Notes: generated from the sequence alone by a model not told the origin. A stretch of 64,000 nucleotides of DNA from Schistocephalus solidus (GCA_017591395.1 WEDG01001426.1:1-64000); one strand, 5' to 3'; positions 35,445 through 43,870 are shown, counted from the first letter of the stretch. Program-made: numbers and translations.

Positions 35445-38400
35445 GCAAAAACGTTCTTTGGGAAACAATAGGTAACTTTATTATGTAAATTTTTGACGCT
35501 GGCACCCCAGGTCGTCGTCAGACTTGTGGTAAGTGTGCAAAAACAGTTCAAGTGTAACACGTGCCGGAAAAATCGATATCGCTTTGTCATTCCTGCCAAT
35601 TGTTGTCATTCTAGCAGGCTGAAGTAACTATGCAAAAATTAGAAACTACAGCCTTACCACTAGTTAACCCCAAATTATGGGTTCGCTACGTGGATGACAC
35701 GTTTGTTATCGTTAAAAAGGATCAACTAGAAAGGCTGCATAACATTATAAACTCAACAACAATTGGCAGGAATGACAAAGCGATATCGATTTTTCCGGCA
35801 CGTGTTAAATTTTAACTGTTTTTGCACACTTAGCACAAGTCTGACGACGACCTGGGGTGCCAGCGTCGAAAATTTACATAATAAAGTTACCTATTTTTCC
35901 CAAAGAACGTTTTTGCTTCTAATTATATTTCTTGGGATGCCTATTTTCCAATTAATATATATATATAGACGTTCTTTGGATGTTGGCCTGGAAACGAATT
36001 TTTTCCCTCTCACAAGGATACTACAAACAGCTAAACGGAGTCCCTATGGGTTCACCCATCTCCGGCTTCTTGGCTTTTATATATAGGAATCTCGTACCCC
36101 ACTTCAGTACATACTACGAAGTTCGGCAAAGTAGTGGACCGAGAACTGATCACAGCATGCATGGCACATGGATATTACTAATGAGATACTTGCATACTTT
36201 TAATTTCAATTTATCAGGTCTATCCTTATTTACTTTTTTATTTTTTTACTGACATATTCTGGCGGGTTGCTGCTAAACAATGGCCATAATTCCCTCCCTG
36301 TCTTCTGACCTTGACAGATTGGATTACATTGGTATCGCACTGCTGACTATCGGTTCCTTTGTGCCCTGGCTTCACTACTCTTTCTACTGCCACGTGCCCT
36401 CCAAAATCGTCTACTCGGTCTTTATCATAGTCCTCGGTCTCATGTGCATTATCATTAGCACAAAGGATTGCTTTCGGACTCCGGCCTACAGATCGTTTCG
36501 CGCAGGTAAGATCAGGCTTTTTTGCAGTCGCAGTCACAACTCTCATCGTCCTTGAGATTGATAGGGTGCTTGCTTGTTAGTGGGGGCAGTGCAAAGCGCT
36601 TCAATCGAAGGATCGCTATGGTTTCAACCCATGGATTTTACGGTCAGCTGTCACTACAACTTAATTGCCCACTATTTTGCTTTTGGTAGATTTGATCTCC
36701 ACGGGTTTTCTCCTAGAATACGTTCAGCGGATTTGGGCTATTTCGTGGGATTTTATACGTTTTTTTTATTATTTTCTTACATATATTTAAGAGTGTACAG
36801 TACGGTCTTAAAGAGAGTGTTGGAAATATTAAAAAGGTTTACAAGGGTGTGTGAAGGGTTTATATATATGGCGTGCTGATGATTGGTAACAACCGTGAAA
36901 CAACTGTCTTCGTCTTACCTGTTGCACCCTACTTATAAATGTATACATCTAAAGCGTTTGGAGGGGTATTAAGCTTAAATATAAATATAAATAATAATAA
37001 TATAATAAGTAATATAAATAGATAATTATATACTACTTCGCGGAAATTTGAATTTCGTGGGGGTTTTGGGACTTAACCAGCATAATTCAGGCTGTGGGAC
37101 ATCTTTGTCTGAGACGCCATCTTCCTGTCATTTGAAATCGTCGGACCTTTGCGGGCCCAGCCTCACCATATTTCTAGTTTACGGACTGCAACCCGCACGC
37201 GAGAGGCTGCGGGAATTGATGCCTCATCTCAGATGGAAGTCAGTATCTATCATGCCGCCGCACCAGTTTGATTTTTGACGTTTTTACAGGTGACTGATTC
37301 CTAGCTTGAGTGACCTGTGAACACTTACGCTTTGGTCGCTCACCTGTGTGCTCCATGACAACTCCCCGATGTGCTCTCTGTGGTCATACGGTTGTTCCAC
37401 TAGCGGTAAACACGGGGTAAAAGGTGAAGCTTCGTTTTCACCCGGAACCAACAGTACATAATTTAATTGCCTTCGACTGCTCCTGCCTGAAAAACCACGT
37501 GAGGTTGTTTGGCCTGACCTCGTTAGAAGGGCAGTGGGTTTCTGCATTTTCCACATACACGCACCCGACTACCAGATATTAACCAAATGGGCTTCAATGC
37601 ACGAATGGCCTAGAACCTCACAATAGGTTGACGCTCGCTTTAAAATCGTCCCGTCAGCCTATGTTAATCTATTTCGCGAGTTCTATACTTAAGCGGCAGT
37701 TTATCAATGATTTTCTATTCTTATCCACCGTCGGTTAATCTTTCCAATAAGTATTAGCAAACATTCTTTTGGTCGTTTTGGTAGGGACTACGTTTTCTTG
37801 AAAAGGAGTACACTTCTGTTCGCATCTGTCCCTTACCGGGTGAATCAAGTATCCCAGACCATATGGGCGGCGAGATTGTTTTTCTTGGGGACTCAAATTA
37901 AGGCATAAAATAGCTTCAAGATCTTAAGAATATATAATCCACATCAAGTTACGTGAGAATGGCATTAATCTACTGTTCTTGATTGTTGGACTGAACACAA
38001 GTTCGCAGTTTTGCCTTGAGGCTCCGGCCTACAGATCTCATGGCGGTAAGAACTAAAAAATCTGTAGGCGTTACAGCCAAACCAGGGAGGCTGACATTTT
38101 TATTTCCGACTAATATGTCGCCATAAGCCAGCTGTATCTCAACCCCAGGCTAAAATTGTTGGCCTAGCAATCCATAACCAACAGGACTCTGTTCCAACTC
38201 TTAGGTTGTCGCTGTCCGAGTCATGGGTATAGCTGGAAAATTATATCAACATGTCAAAAGTGGGTATTTCAGTCTCTCGAATTTCATCTACATCGGGGTC
38301 TGATGTCTAAGAGTCGCTGGGATCTCTCCCGATGTATCGATTGTTCTCATGATCCACATGAATCGGTTACCCGTCCAGTTAGTCCTGGATATCGGTTGTT

Positions 38401-39588
38401 AACTTTAAACAATGTATTCACAAGACGGCCGAAAGCTGCCTGATAACCATCTTCTAGGTGATGTACGCAAAATTTTAAAGCCCGACATCTCGAGAATATC
38501 TTTGAATATTCGAGCGAAGCCGCTGCGTGGTTTGGGTAATTTCCTCGCTAATCATCTCATGTATTGACTGCGGCTGTCCTGTTAACAGAATTTGCTAGAT
38601 CTGCCGCTCAGATCGTACAGCGTAAAAAGATATCAAACAGAATTTCATGCAGGCCGCCTAGGCCAGGCAGGATTACAAAATTATTCACTGCAAGTCAGTA
38701 AAAAAAGAATAACTGTTGTTGGGCGAGAAGTTTCTTTTGTCGGTACCCATGGATATCGCAAGTCCAACGACGGCCCTCGAATCAAAACCCTCTTTGGGAA
38801 TATGACTGAAGTTGAGCACAAAAATGAGTGGCAAAAAGCAATATTCGCCATGTCGTAACACCGCTGTGGCTTTTGGCCTGCCTGCAGGCAACTAATTAGT
38901 CAGATCTGAGCCCGCTGACGACTCTGCAGGCTCCGCGACCGATTAGTTGTCAGGCGCGAGAGCCTGCTGATTTCTTAGCCAGTCATCGTCTGTGGATGTG
39001 CCAGGCCGAGCACACTTAGGCTACCGGGGAAACTCCCTTCTGCGCCGCTTCCTATGCCTCAGAGAAATTGAAATGAAGGAATACAGACGGTGTTGCGTAG
39101 GTCAGCTTGATTTTTGAGCAGTCATCCTCGAGCGCGGTGGAACCTGCCTTGAGGGTTAGGTTGTGGACTTAATTTGTGATCAGCTTGACCTCGTGGCTAC
39201 TTGTGGTCTTCTCAATCGGCAGAAGTGGAGTTCGCGGGCTCGGGAATCTGTCGGATGTTCAGCTTTAGGCTGGATTCTCATTTCCATGCTCCACTTTGGG
39301 GCTCATTATACAAAGATACTTAATGTGGTTCGCCTGGTTGTTTCCCCGCTCACTAGCTCCCCATTTTTCTGCTTGTTCCTTCCCGTGTTTGTAGGCTTGT
39401 TCATCGCTCTGGGCCTTTCTGGTGTCATACCATGCCTCCATTACGCCCTAATGGAGGGTTTCTGGGAAACTGTGACCTCACCGGCCCTCGGTTGGCTTGT
39501 GCTTATGGCTGCCCTCTACATTTCGGGAGCAGTGATTTATGCCATGCGCATACCCGAACGTCTCTGCCCAGGAAAATTTGATATCTGG
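22408..39588 (+). CDS. AdipoR: Adiponectin receptor (PAQR family) gene, 3' end not found
   Basis: This is the overall extent of a multi-exon gene for a seven-helix PAQR receptor. AdipoR-type receptors lie in the plasma or ER membrane with the N-terminus inside, bind zinc in a ceramidase-like site, and act in lipid and membrane homeostasis. Spliced coding pieces are 22439-22495, 25715-26195, 26795-26975, 36318-36505 and 39395-39588, with intron phases 0, 1, 2, 1, 0. The product so far is about 367 residues. Zinc-site residues fall at Ser221, His225 and Asp242; the His-Asp spacing of 17 equals that of human AdipoR1 (H191, D208). The last exon, expected to encode the SHQxFH helix with the other two zinc ligands, was not found before 64000. 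Family assignment is very secure; the 5' end is an inference. Confidence 0.93.
22439..22495 (+). CDS. AdipoR: PAQR gene, candidate first coding exon
   Basis: A strong acceptor (polypyrimidine tract ending in AG at 22407) is followed by 31 nt of leader, a TAA immediately before the ATG in the same frame, then 19 codons (MSGISFISPSTSSSQFTEE). The donor GAG|GTGAGT at 22495/22496 is in phase 0. The next PAQR exon starts in phase 0 at 25715, so the two join without a shift. The in-frame stop fixes the start if this exon is used. The evidence is splice signals and phase only; the N-terminal tail of this family is not conserved. Confidence 0.6.
22496..25714 (+). other. PAQR intron 1 (3.2 kb)
   Basis: GT at 22496 and AG at 25713-25714. 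It holds several ATGCCGGCAT-like palindromic direct repeats at 22640-22700 and a possible cassette exon at 24514-24633. A pair of - strand open frames (75-110 codons, 22831-23547) has no recognisable motif. I see no well-preserved transposable element. Confidence 0.6.
24514..24633 (+). CDS. Possible 40-codon cassette exon of the PAQR gene
   Basis: An acceptor (TATTTTGCAG, ending 24513) opens a phase 0 frame encoding FKQPPRLPSPSPSAV, a DSHSDGCNCGC cluster, and VTVEALAAI. It closes with ATA|GTGAGA at 24633/24634, again phase 0. Length is exactly 40 codons, so it could be skipped or included between 22495 and 25715 without shifting the frame. If unspliced, the frame ends at a TGA at 24721-24723. 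Conservation of the sequence is unknown, and this could be chance. Confidence 0.35.
25715..26195 (+). CDS. AdipoR: PAQR exon: cytosolic N-terminus to start of TM1
   Basis: The acceptor TTTGTTTTAG ends at 25714. The exon opens in phase 0 with TSSVLTRRKHRR and encodes a polar, variable N-terminal tail. The family hallmark follows: AEELVLHLWEQGWRVVHH, LPLWLRDNDYLLWGHRPP, FQACFRSIFRLHTETVN and IWTHLIG. These match the pre-TM1 segment of AdipoR1/2 almost residue for residue. The donor ATTG|GTGAGT at 26195/26196 splits a glycine codon (phase 1). The open frame runs on to 26254 past the donor, but those extra residues (EFVAYVSTGTEL) do not resemble TM1, while the next exon does. Confidence 0.95.
26262..26400 (-). 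repeat. tRNA-SINE-like insertion in PAQR intron 2
   Basis: On the - strand a B box (GGTTCAAATCC) and an A-box-like block (CTCTAGAGCGG) flank a tRNA-like spacing. The 3' part (GGCTGACCGAAAGT, GTCTCCC) resembles the SINE bodies elsewhere in the window. Confidence 0.5.
26795..26975 (+). CDS. AdipoR: PAQR exon: TM1 and TM2 with first zinc ligand
   Basis: The acceptor CTTTTTCTCGCAG ends at 26794. The exon completes the split glycine and encodes SICFLVLCVSFLI (TM1), PGIKFPWQEK, then IIISVFFLSAIAALAFSWLF (TM2) and HTVSCHSEHVGVLFS. The SWLFH group holds the conserved Ser and His of the zinc site. The exon ends AGCAA|GTATGA at 26975/26976 in phase 2; adding A from the next exon gives Lys, restoring the family motif FSKLDY. 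That exact restoration supports both splice sites. Confidence 0.93.
29961..30370 (-). pseudogene. Penelope RT fragment
   Basis: The - strand reads ADEVIVSLDVTSLFTSIP, then ELAIETVNELLESKYNETDE, FCLKTYFTFEGTTYEQVKG, TPMGSPLSGFIAEAVL and KFWTQYVDDTFVIIER before a stop at 29961-29963. Both RT aspartate motifs (LDV and YVDD) are intact. It is a fragment covering the RT palm only; no GIY-YIG is attached. It abuts a + strand 3' tail at about 30371, giving a head-to-head junction inside the intron. Confidence 0.85.
30371..30667 (+). mobile_element. Penelope 3' tail in opposite orientation, ending at (TA)n
   Basis: A proline- and serine-codon-rich stretch ends in a hammerhead-like motif at 30626-30667. 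Its core is CTGACGA at 30631-30637, while the GAAA element is changed to CAAAAA. The (TA)n tract begins immediately after it. It appears to be the 3' end of an element fused head to head with the - strand RT fragment. Confidence 0.55.
30667..30731. repeat. (TA)n microsatellite, 65 bp
   Basis: An uninterrupted TA run between the Penelope 3' tail on the left and the SINE 3' end (TGATAGTGTG) on the right. Confidence 0.98.
30731..31130. repeat. Inverted SINE pair with internal (TA)n
   Basis: A - strand SINE body (30731-30890) is followed by a TA run (30891-30922), a further - strand body piece (30923-30990) and a + strand body (about 30985-31130) ending CACACTATCA. The two outer ends are complementary and both touch (TA)n. 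No tRNA head remains. Confidence 0.75.
31131..31183. repeat. (TA)n microsatellite
   Basis: A 53 bp TA run shared as boundary by the SINE pair on the left and the - strand Penelope tail on the right. Confidence 0.98.
31184..31661 (-). pseudogene. Penelope GIY-YIG end, bounded by (TA)n on both sides
   Basis: The frame from 31661 down to 31341 encodes DCRCGRANYVGETGKRV, TRMHEHELAVRRKDKLSLLA, then SWHSTAESINRHIDLPAAYQ. A hammerhead-like motif follows on the same strand at 31265-31310 (TTGACGA core, good stem II, GAAACGTC). The 5' end is cut by a TA run at 31662-31720, so only the last quarter of the ORF is present. It is a 5'-truncated insertion. Confidence 0.85.
31662..31720. repeat. (TA)n microsatellite
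   Basis: A 59 bp TA run. Both strands translate it as a meaningless YIYIYI string inside longer open frames. Confidence 0.98.
31735..32463. repeat. Family E repeat: inverted piece plus tandem pair
   Basis: Block A lies inverted at 31735-31885 and direct at about 32110-32245. Block B ('tatctatgtcggaagtacgg' onward, about 220 bp) lies at 31886-32108 and again, nearly identical, at about 32240-32461. Each B ends in 'agaaattatt' plus 'acccga'. The near identity suggests a recent duplication. No coding frame is shared by the copies. Confidence 0.8.
32464..32483. repeat. (TA)n tract
   Basis: A short TA run on the outer side of the - strand Penelope tail. Confidence 0.95.
32584..32627 (-). ncRNA. 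Hammerhead ribozyme motif, core intact
   Basis: On the - strand: CTGATGA (complement of 32616-32622), one extra T, stem II arms GGAAGT and GCTTTC around a GAGAAG-like loop, GAAA, then ACGT and a C as the expected cleavage site. A 4-bp stem I follows (TACT with AGTA). Stem III is reduced to the palindrome ACGT, so a dimer would be needed for folding. It sits just past the end of the - strand Penelope ORF. Confidence 0.75.
32628..34431 (-). mobile_element. Penelope-like element, best-preserved copy (RT and GIY-YIG)
   Basis: One open frame runs from 34545 to 32656 (629 codons), but only the part after about codon 39 belongs to the element; the first 38 codons are antisense read from the abutting + copy. 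Numbered in that frame: GLPNVHKPG 56-64, PLRPIVS 66-72, catalytic FDVISLF 124-130, GTPMGSPLS 186-194, catalytic RYVDD 220-224, TVYRKATKTR 278-287. The GIY-YIG nuclease begins near VVYSIPCQNC (414-423) and continues ARYVGETGKRL (425-435). The reverse transcriptase and endonuclease act in target-primed copying. All visible RT and YIG residues are intact, so it is young, but the N-terminal part before RT motif 1 is missing, so it is not autonomous. Confidence 0.9.
34432..35292 (+). pseudogene. Internally deleted Penelope copy, inverted relative to its neighbour
   Basis: The + strand starts with HLEVEADEVMVSFDVISL and continues to DGFLQ, then jumps at about 34541 to the sequence that normally follows some 250 codons later (VMKPKDPLPVTEQ). 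A 2-nt filler at the junction throws the frame off, so the RT piece ends in a stop. The second piece (34549-35292) is open to the end and carries CQNCDARYVGETGKRL. It differs from the - strand copy at only a few residues (for example FGFDK versus FAFDK, RAYEK versus RANEK) and at a roughly 14-nt indel near 35210. The last motif of the RT (YVDD) is in the deleted part. Confidence 0.88.
35284..35327 (+). ncRNA. Hammerhead ribozyme motif, core intact
   Basis: CTGATGA lies at 35289-35295, then one unpaired T, stem II arms GGAAGC (35297-35302) and GCTTTC (35309-35314), then GAAA (35315-35318) with the palindrome ACGT spanning 35318-35321. The predicted cleavage is after C35322. Stem I can form from TACT (35285-35288) and AGTA (35323-35326). 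The extra base after CTGATGA and the minimal palindromic stem III are features I associate with Penelope hammerheads in animals. The motif overlaps the end of the ORF. Confidence 0.78.
35393..35441. repeat. (TA)n microsatellite
   Basis: A 49 bp TA run separating the 3' end of the + strand Penelope copy from the 3' end of the next, - strand, Penelope tail. Confidence 0.98.
35442..35610 (-). mobile_element. Penelope tail, second subfamily, - strand half of a palindrome
   Basis: This is nearly a perfect reverse complement of 35763-35925. It holds a hammerhead-like motif at 35487-35526 with core CTGACGA, stem II GACCTGG against CCAGCGTC, but AAAA in place of GAAA. The open frame across it is mirrored on the other arm, so it is not a gene. 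Confidence 0.75.
35611..35762 (+). pseudogene. Penelope RT fragment with intact YVDD
   Basis: The + strand encodes LQKLETTALPLVNPKLW, then VRYVDDTFVIVKKDQLERL and HNIINSTT. This is the RT active-site region only. It is fused at about 35763 to the non-coding tail of the same subfamily, skipping the rest of the RT and the whole GIY-YIG domain. Confidence 0.8.
35763..35953 (+). mobile_element. Penelope tail, second subfamily, + strand half of a palindrome
   Basis: A hammerhead-like motif lies at 35836-35877: CTGACGA at 35841-35847, an unpaired C, stem II GAC/GTC plus CTGG/CCAG with one bulge, GAAA at 35868-35871, and the palindrome AATT. A tail with 'cccaaagaacg' and 'ttcttgggatgcc' runs to a TA tract at 35954-35966. 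The same tail is found at 3095-3175. Confidence 0.72.
35967..36090 (+). pseudogene. Penelope RT fragment (GVPMGSPISG)
   Basis: The frame at 35980-36085 reads GYYKQLNGVPMGSPISGF, the RT motif just before the YVDD block. It lies immediately 3' of a TA tract and ends about 230 bp before PAQR exon 36318-36505. Its extent is too short to assign a subfamily. Confidence 0.75.
36318..36505 (+). CDS. AdipoR: PAQR exon: TM3 and TM4 with zinc-site Asp
   Basis: The acceptor CTTGACAG ends at 36317. The first base completes the Lys codon begun at 26974, then LDYIGIALLTIGSFVPWLHY (TM3, with the zinc-site Asp at residue 242), SFYCHVPSKIVYSVFI and IVLGLMCIIISTKD (TM4), ending FRTPAYRSFRA. The donor GCGCAG|GTAAGA at 36505/36506 splits the next glycine (phase 1). 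FRTPxYRxxRA is a strong AdipoR signature. Confidence 0.95.
36506..39394 (+). other. PAQR intron 4 (2.9 kb)
   Basis: GT at 36506 and AG at 39393-39394. Contains an A/T-rich simple stretch (TAATAATATAATA type) at 36978-37025. No transposable element is clearly recognisable. Duplicated palindromic 'cctgcaggc'-type bits occur near 38878-38960. Confidence 0.7.
39395..39588 (+). CDS. AdipoR: PAQR exon: TM5 and TM6
   Basis: The acceptor TCCCGTGTTTGTAG ends at 39394. Two bases complete a glycine, then LFIALGLSGVIPCLHYALME (TM5), GFWETVTSPALGW, LVLMAALYISGAVIYAMR (TM6), and the loop IPERLCPGKFDIW. The donor TGG|GTAAGT at 39588/39589 is in phase 0. In AdipoR the next residues are the SHQxFH start of TM7, so this donor is at the expected place. 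Confidence 0.95.
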
Positions 39589-41140
39589 GTAAGTGTTATG
39601 ACTGCACAGAAACACACACATCCCCTTTCTATTTGCCCTTGTCTCCATTCCCATATTTGACTGAAGTTTGGCTGCCTGACCAATAGGACAGACGGAGTTC
39701 TTGGTTAGCTAACCCAGTTGGTCGGTCAAATAGTCTTATATTTGGTTTAGAATTTTCAAACTCGGCCTCAGAGACTGTCCGTTAGTCGGTAGATAAAGTT
39801 GCTCAAACAGCTTTCCCCCTGTGACAACTGTTTACTTGCCATAACATGGTTTGTAAGTTCCCACGATATGCACCTGTATCATCGCGTGATATTTAATTAG
39901 TGCTGCCGTCTGGCTCTAGATAGAAAACTACTTTCCACTGATTGGTAACCTCGAGTTCCACTTTTTGTGACAATGTGATAATTGCTTTCAAACCTTCATT
40001 TCCTCATGCCTTCACCGGCCGGGTCACCATAGCACCAACATTCAGGCGGCCTCGGTTAAAGTATTCTAAGACTATTGTAGAAACTTTGGACTAAGCTTTT
40101 AATAATTCGGTTCTTTATGGGCACCAAACTCCCCGTTTCCCTTATAGTTCCTTTGCGTTACTATCCGTCGATGATCGATTCACTAAGCCCGGTCTGACAG
40201 ATTTTAGGTCGAACCACCGAAAGTGCATTTTAGTCTCGTATGGGTCCACCGACTGAGCACATCTGGGCAATGAATACGGTTTGCGTTGACAGACCCATGT
40301 CTTGCAGGAGGCCTTGCTTCTCTATCTGCTCTGAAGCGCGTTCCTTAGGTTTTGTCGAACTTCAATAAGGCTTCATACGTGCAATAGATTTGATGTCGAT
40401 CTGGCACAGGGCGAGACCTAACATATCACCAGTTATCCACTGCCTTTTGAACTTGCTCGCGCATACTGTCGAACACTTTTGTTCTGATGGAGCAGAACCT
40501 GCCTCATCAAACTACTGAAGATCTGTTAAACACAACCAGGGCATAATAATGGTATTATTTAATGCCGGGATGTACACTTCCTTCACGAACACAGAGTGAC
40601 TTGAAGTATATAACTTTTTACCTTTAAGCATTTGTGGCATTTGTTACACCGTGATCTTTCACGAGCGATACTCTTGGTTGGAGTCGAAATTAGCTGCAAA
40701 ACCACGAACCACACGAGGGTGATTACTGATGGCTGTGGCACTGATCCAAGTGTCGTCGCAACCGGGAAAGCTGGTTCGCACAACCGCGCCCTTTCTGAAA
40801 GCCGACTTGATTTCCCCCTTCTCCTCCTCCTCCTCCCCCACCACCGCCTCCTCATCATCATAATAACCATACTCGATCGAATTTCGTTATTCCGGGCTAC
40901 TTCTGCCAGATCATGAACCCATAAACCGCAGGCTGGGCATTCTCTTCAACTGTTTGTGGATCCCAGTTCAAATCACAAGTATTCGACACCCAGAGTTAGG
41001 AACTGATGGCTTGGCTGCAAATAATCCACAAATGGCCATTCCACTGTCATTTGCCGTGTAAGCTGTTCACCTGCCGATTACCTTTCGCTATGCAGTAACC
41101 TGCATGAAGTCTCAGGACAAAAGCTAACGCTCATGGCCTT
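39589..41140 (+). other. Presumed start of PAQR intron 5; no exon seen
   Basis: The stretch after the 39588 donor has no phase 0 acceptor followed by a SHQ-type coding sequence. A CTC/CAC triplet-rich simple sequence lies at 40817-40860. A weak tRNA-like B box on the - strand may occur near 40965-40980. Confidence 0.5.
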
Positions 41141-41399
41141 ATGAATAGGGCGTTATTGTTATCGCCACAAATCTCGAGTTCCGACTCCCACCGTGTCTAT
41201 TTTCCTCCGACACTGCTCATTATGTCTACACGCAATCCGGTCGGTGGACGCCACTTCCATGTGACCTTGATGACGAGGTGTGTGCATATGATCTACCCGC
41301 AGGACAGAGCACCTTTGCATTCCCGTCTTGATCGGCGCTCGTGCTTCGAACTTTGTATCGATAATAGCACGAAGACGCAAATGCTCATTTCCGTCGCAT

Positions 41400-41965
41400 G
41401 GCAGTTCGACCGTCGATTTCGACGAGGTCCACCGTATGCTCCACACCAGGTGGTGCAGGGACGGTGACTTGCGCGTGAATTAGTTTTAAGTGATAGTAGC
41501 CTTGCGCTGCAGCTACCGCACTCTCTCCTCCTCCCCACCTGAGTCCGGTGTCAAGACAGAGTCAAGAAGACCGGAGATGGGAGAGGGCGCAGGTGGCTGG
41601 CGCGGCCTAAGCCGCCCCTGGGCGTGCCACACACCTGGCTCCGGATCCCAGGAGTGGGAGTGCCATAAAGGCCACATTAAGAAGGAGCCATTGCAACCTG
41701 ACTCTCAGTCCGCCAGTCAGCCACTCCACACAAAACACACATTGGGCTGACCACGCGGTCCGAGTTATCCCGTCAGTTGGCAACCTTCCAAGCCACGGCT
41801 TTTAGCGCACCGTGATAGTTTCAAGCGCGTCAGATTGTTTATAGTGAGGAAAATACGCTGAGCTCTCGACCTCACTCTCTCCCCCACCCCCACAATCAGA
41901 CCACTGTCCGAGCCAGTCAGTTGCCTGATGTGTGCCTGATGATGTGTCGTCGCATACGTGATTTC
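41400..41965 (+). repeat. Family A GC-rich repeat, near full-length unit
   Basis: The best single copy of the family: 'gacgaggtccaccgtatg', the 'cgcgtgaattagtttt' block, the CT-rich block, 'gtcaagaagaccgg', 'ggccacattaagaaggagcc', 'ctcagtccgccagtcagcc', 'accgtgatagtttcaagcgc', ending 'gtccgagccagtcagttgcc'. The unit is about 560 bp. No frame is conserved with the other units. Confidence 0.75.
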
Positions 41966-43479
41966 GCACCGCAGATTAACGAGGAACAGCTCTTAAGTTA
42001 AAGAAAACGCCATGTGACGCTAGCTTTGGTTAAGCTTCTGGTAACTCCTGTGTGTTAATAACGCTCCCAGAAAAAAATCTCTTCTGTATTTATTTACTAG
42101 TAAGGTTTCGATGCCTCTATACATTCAATCATAATTCACTGAACGGATCCATGAAAATTCCCTTTAAGTTATACGTCTCCTCCAAAGTATTTTTTATCAA
42201 AGTAAATATTTCAGTTTTACAAAATCGTACTTGGAAGGATTTTTCATACCTAGGCATTAACATTCATGTAGTATATCACCCATGTCTTAACTGTACGCAA
42301 TGCGCTCCTACTCCATCACAATATTTAATAGACTTCAATACATCTATCTCCAGGGGTGTATAAACATAGAACAAAATTGTTTGAGAATTCTTTCTGAGCA
42401 GTCTGATTGAATTTCTGTGTGCATCAGAGATTAAGTGAGAAACACCCTACAATCGATTTTATTTGCATGCCCACAGCCAGTAGATGCGAGCCGCCCCCTT
42501 GTTGTTTGTGTGAAAACCTAATTCATCCTACTGGGATCAGGTGTGCGTGTGGCACGCGGAGGTGGGTTGGTTAGTTTCGTCACCCGCTGCGCCTGATCTC
42601 GGCAGATGTGTGGCAGATGTTACGTAAGTCTGCTGTCAGTATAAAATAATGTGCATACAAGCCACCGTCCTGCTCATCACCTCGTGGAGCACATGGCGGA
42701 TATCATAATTCGTGACGGTTGAACTATTAATCAGCTTCATTTAGCATTATCGTCAAGCCACAAATTGGCAAATTATGATAGGCTCAGGCCATTACTGTTA
42801 ACTATGCCAAGCGTGGACACTAGACATAAGCCGAATCGGCACCAAATATAAGGCCTTACGCTCAAATGCGTTCAGCACAGCACGTTTTTCGATGACCCCT
42901 CATTAAAATAAATTTTGAATATTCTAATGCTGGTCATGTTTTTAGGCCTAGTGGAATTCAAAGTACCAGTTGCATAGCCGTCTGTCTTTTTAACCACCCC
43001 CTGTTTTACACACGTCTCTATGTCCTTGTCCCCATCTCAGTCATGTCATCCACGCCGTGAGAGACGACACGGAGGTTGTGCGTGATGGTTTTTTGCAGTT
43101 TACTGCATACTGGAAGGAAATGAGTCAAGGAGACTTTTAACCACACCAACACCGCTGGTTGTGGACACCTACCGATGCATACCTTACTTGCTTCAGATCT
43201 GTTTTAGATAATTCGCTAGGATTGTCATCAAGGTCATCCAGGGCCCGTGGTGTTAACTAGAATGTAGTTCCTAAACGGAAGGGAGCCGAACAGATAGCTT
43301 CTGCCCTCTCACTCTGCCTGTCTGCAACGCCATCTGACCCAAGGCATTCAGAGCGTGCCACTTCCCAGCCTCTGAGTCTCAGCCGCTGTCAGCGAGAACG
43401 GAGCGCTGACGGCCCAGCGGACGACGGTCAATCACCACGTCGGTGATCGAGTAATCACTCAAACTGCTCGTCACTCGCT
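41966..43479. other. No recognisable gene or element
   Basis: A 103-codon open frame at 42052-42363 has no motif. An acceptor-like tract ending in AG at 43039-43040 is followed by a short open frame, but its sequence does not resemble the missing PAQR exon. Confidence 0.45.
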
Positions 43480-43870
43480 TAGTACGAAGCAGCTGACGTG
43501 ACGGGATAACTCTAACCACGTGGCAGTCGGCTCAGTGTATGTTTGTGTTGAGTGGCTGACCGACGGACTGAGAGTCCGGCTGCAATAGCCCCTTCTTAAT
43601 GAGGCCAGTATGGCACTCCACGCAGTATAATCCGAGCCAGGTGTGGCGACACGCGCTTAGGGTCGGCTCCGGCCCCGCCAGCCACCTGCGTCCTCTCCCG
43701 CTTCCGGTGCTCTTGGATTGGTCATGAGGACGATCCCAGGTGGGGGAGAGGAGAGTGCGGAAAATATAGGGAAATTAACCTCTCTTATTAGCTTTCAAGT
43801 TACTGTACCTGCGACAACTTGCTGTGCGGCACACAATGAATCTCGTGGAAGCCGACGGTCGAACTGTCAT
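43480..43870 (-). repeat. Family A GC-rich repeat, reverse orientation
   Basis: Reverse complement of the 41.4-41.9 kb unit, with the blocks 'gagtggctgaccgacgg', 'gccagccacctgcgtcc' and 'cgacggtcgaactgtc' recognisable. Internal substitutions and a short insertion at 43770-43830 separate it from the best copy. Confidence 0.7.

Larger units (their letters stand above)
26976..36317 (+). other. PAQR intron 3 (9.3 kb), transposon-rich
   Basis: GT at 26976 and AG at 36316-36317. From 26976 to about 29940 I see nothing recognisable apart from short open frames. From 29961 to 36090 the intron is almost entirely Penelope-like elements, SINE fragments, family E repeat and (TA)n tracts, listed individually. 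Confidence 0.85.

Noticed and set aside
41141..41467. Open frame with FHVTLMTRCVH, superficially like the PAQR TM7 motif
   Set aside because: There is no acceptor in the right phase, no preceding SHQ, and its 3' part lies inside the family A repeat.
43041..43140. Possible terminal PAQR exon after an acceptor at 43039-43040
   Set aside because: One frame is open to a stop and starts with HVIHAV, faintly like TM7, but it is hydrophilic afterwards, lacks SHQxFH, and is not in phase 0 with the 39588 donor. The phase 0 reading gives SCHPRRERR, which is not a membrane helix.
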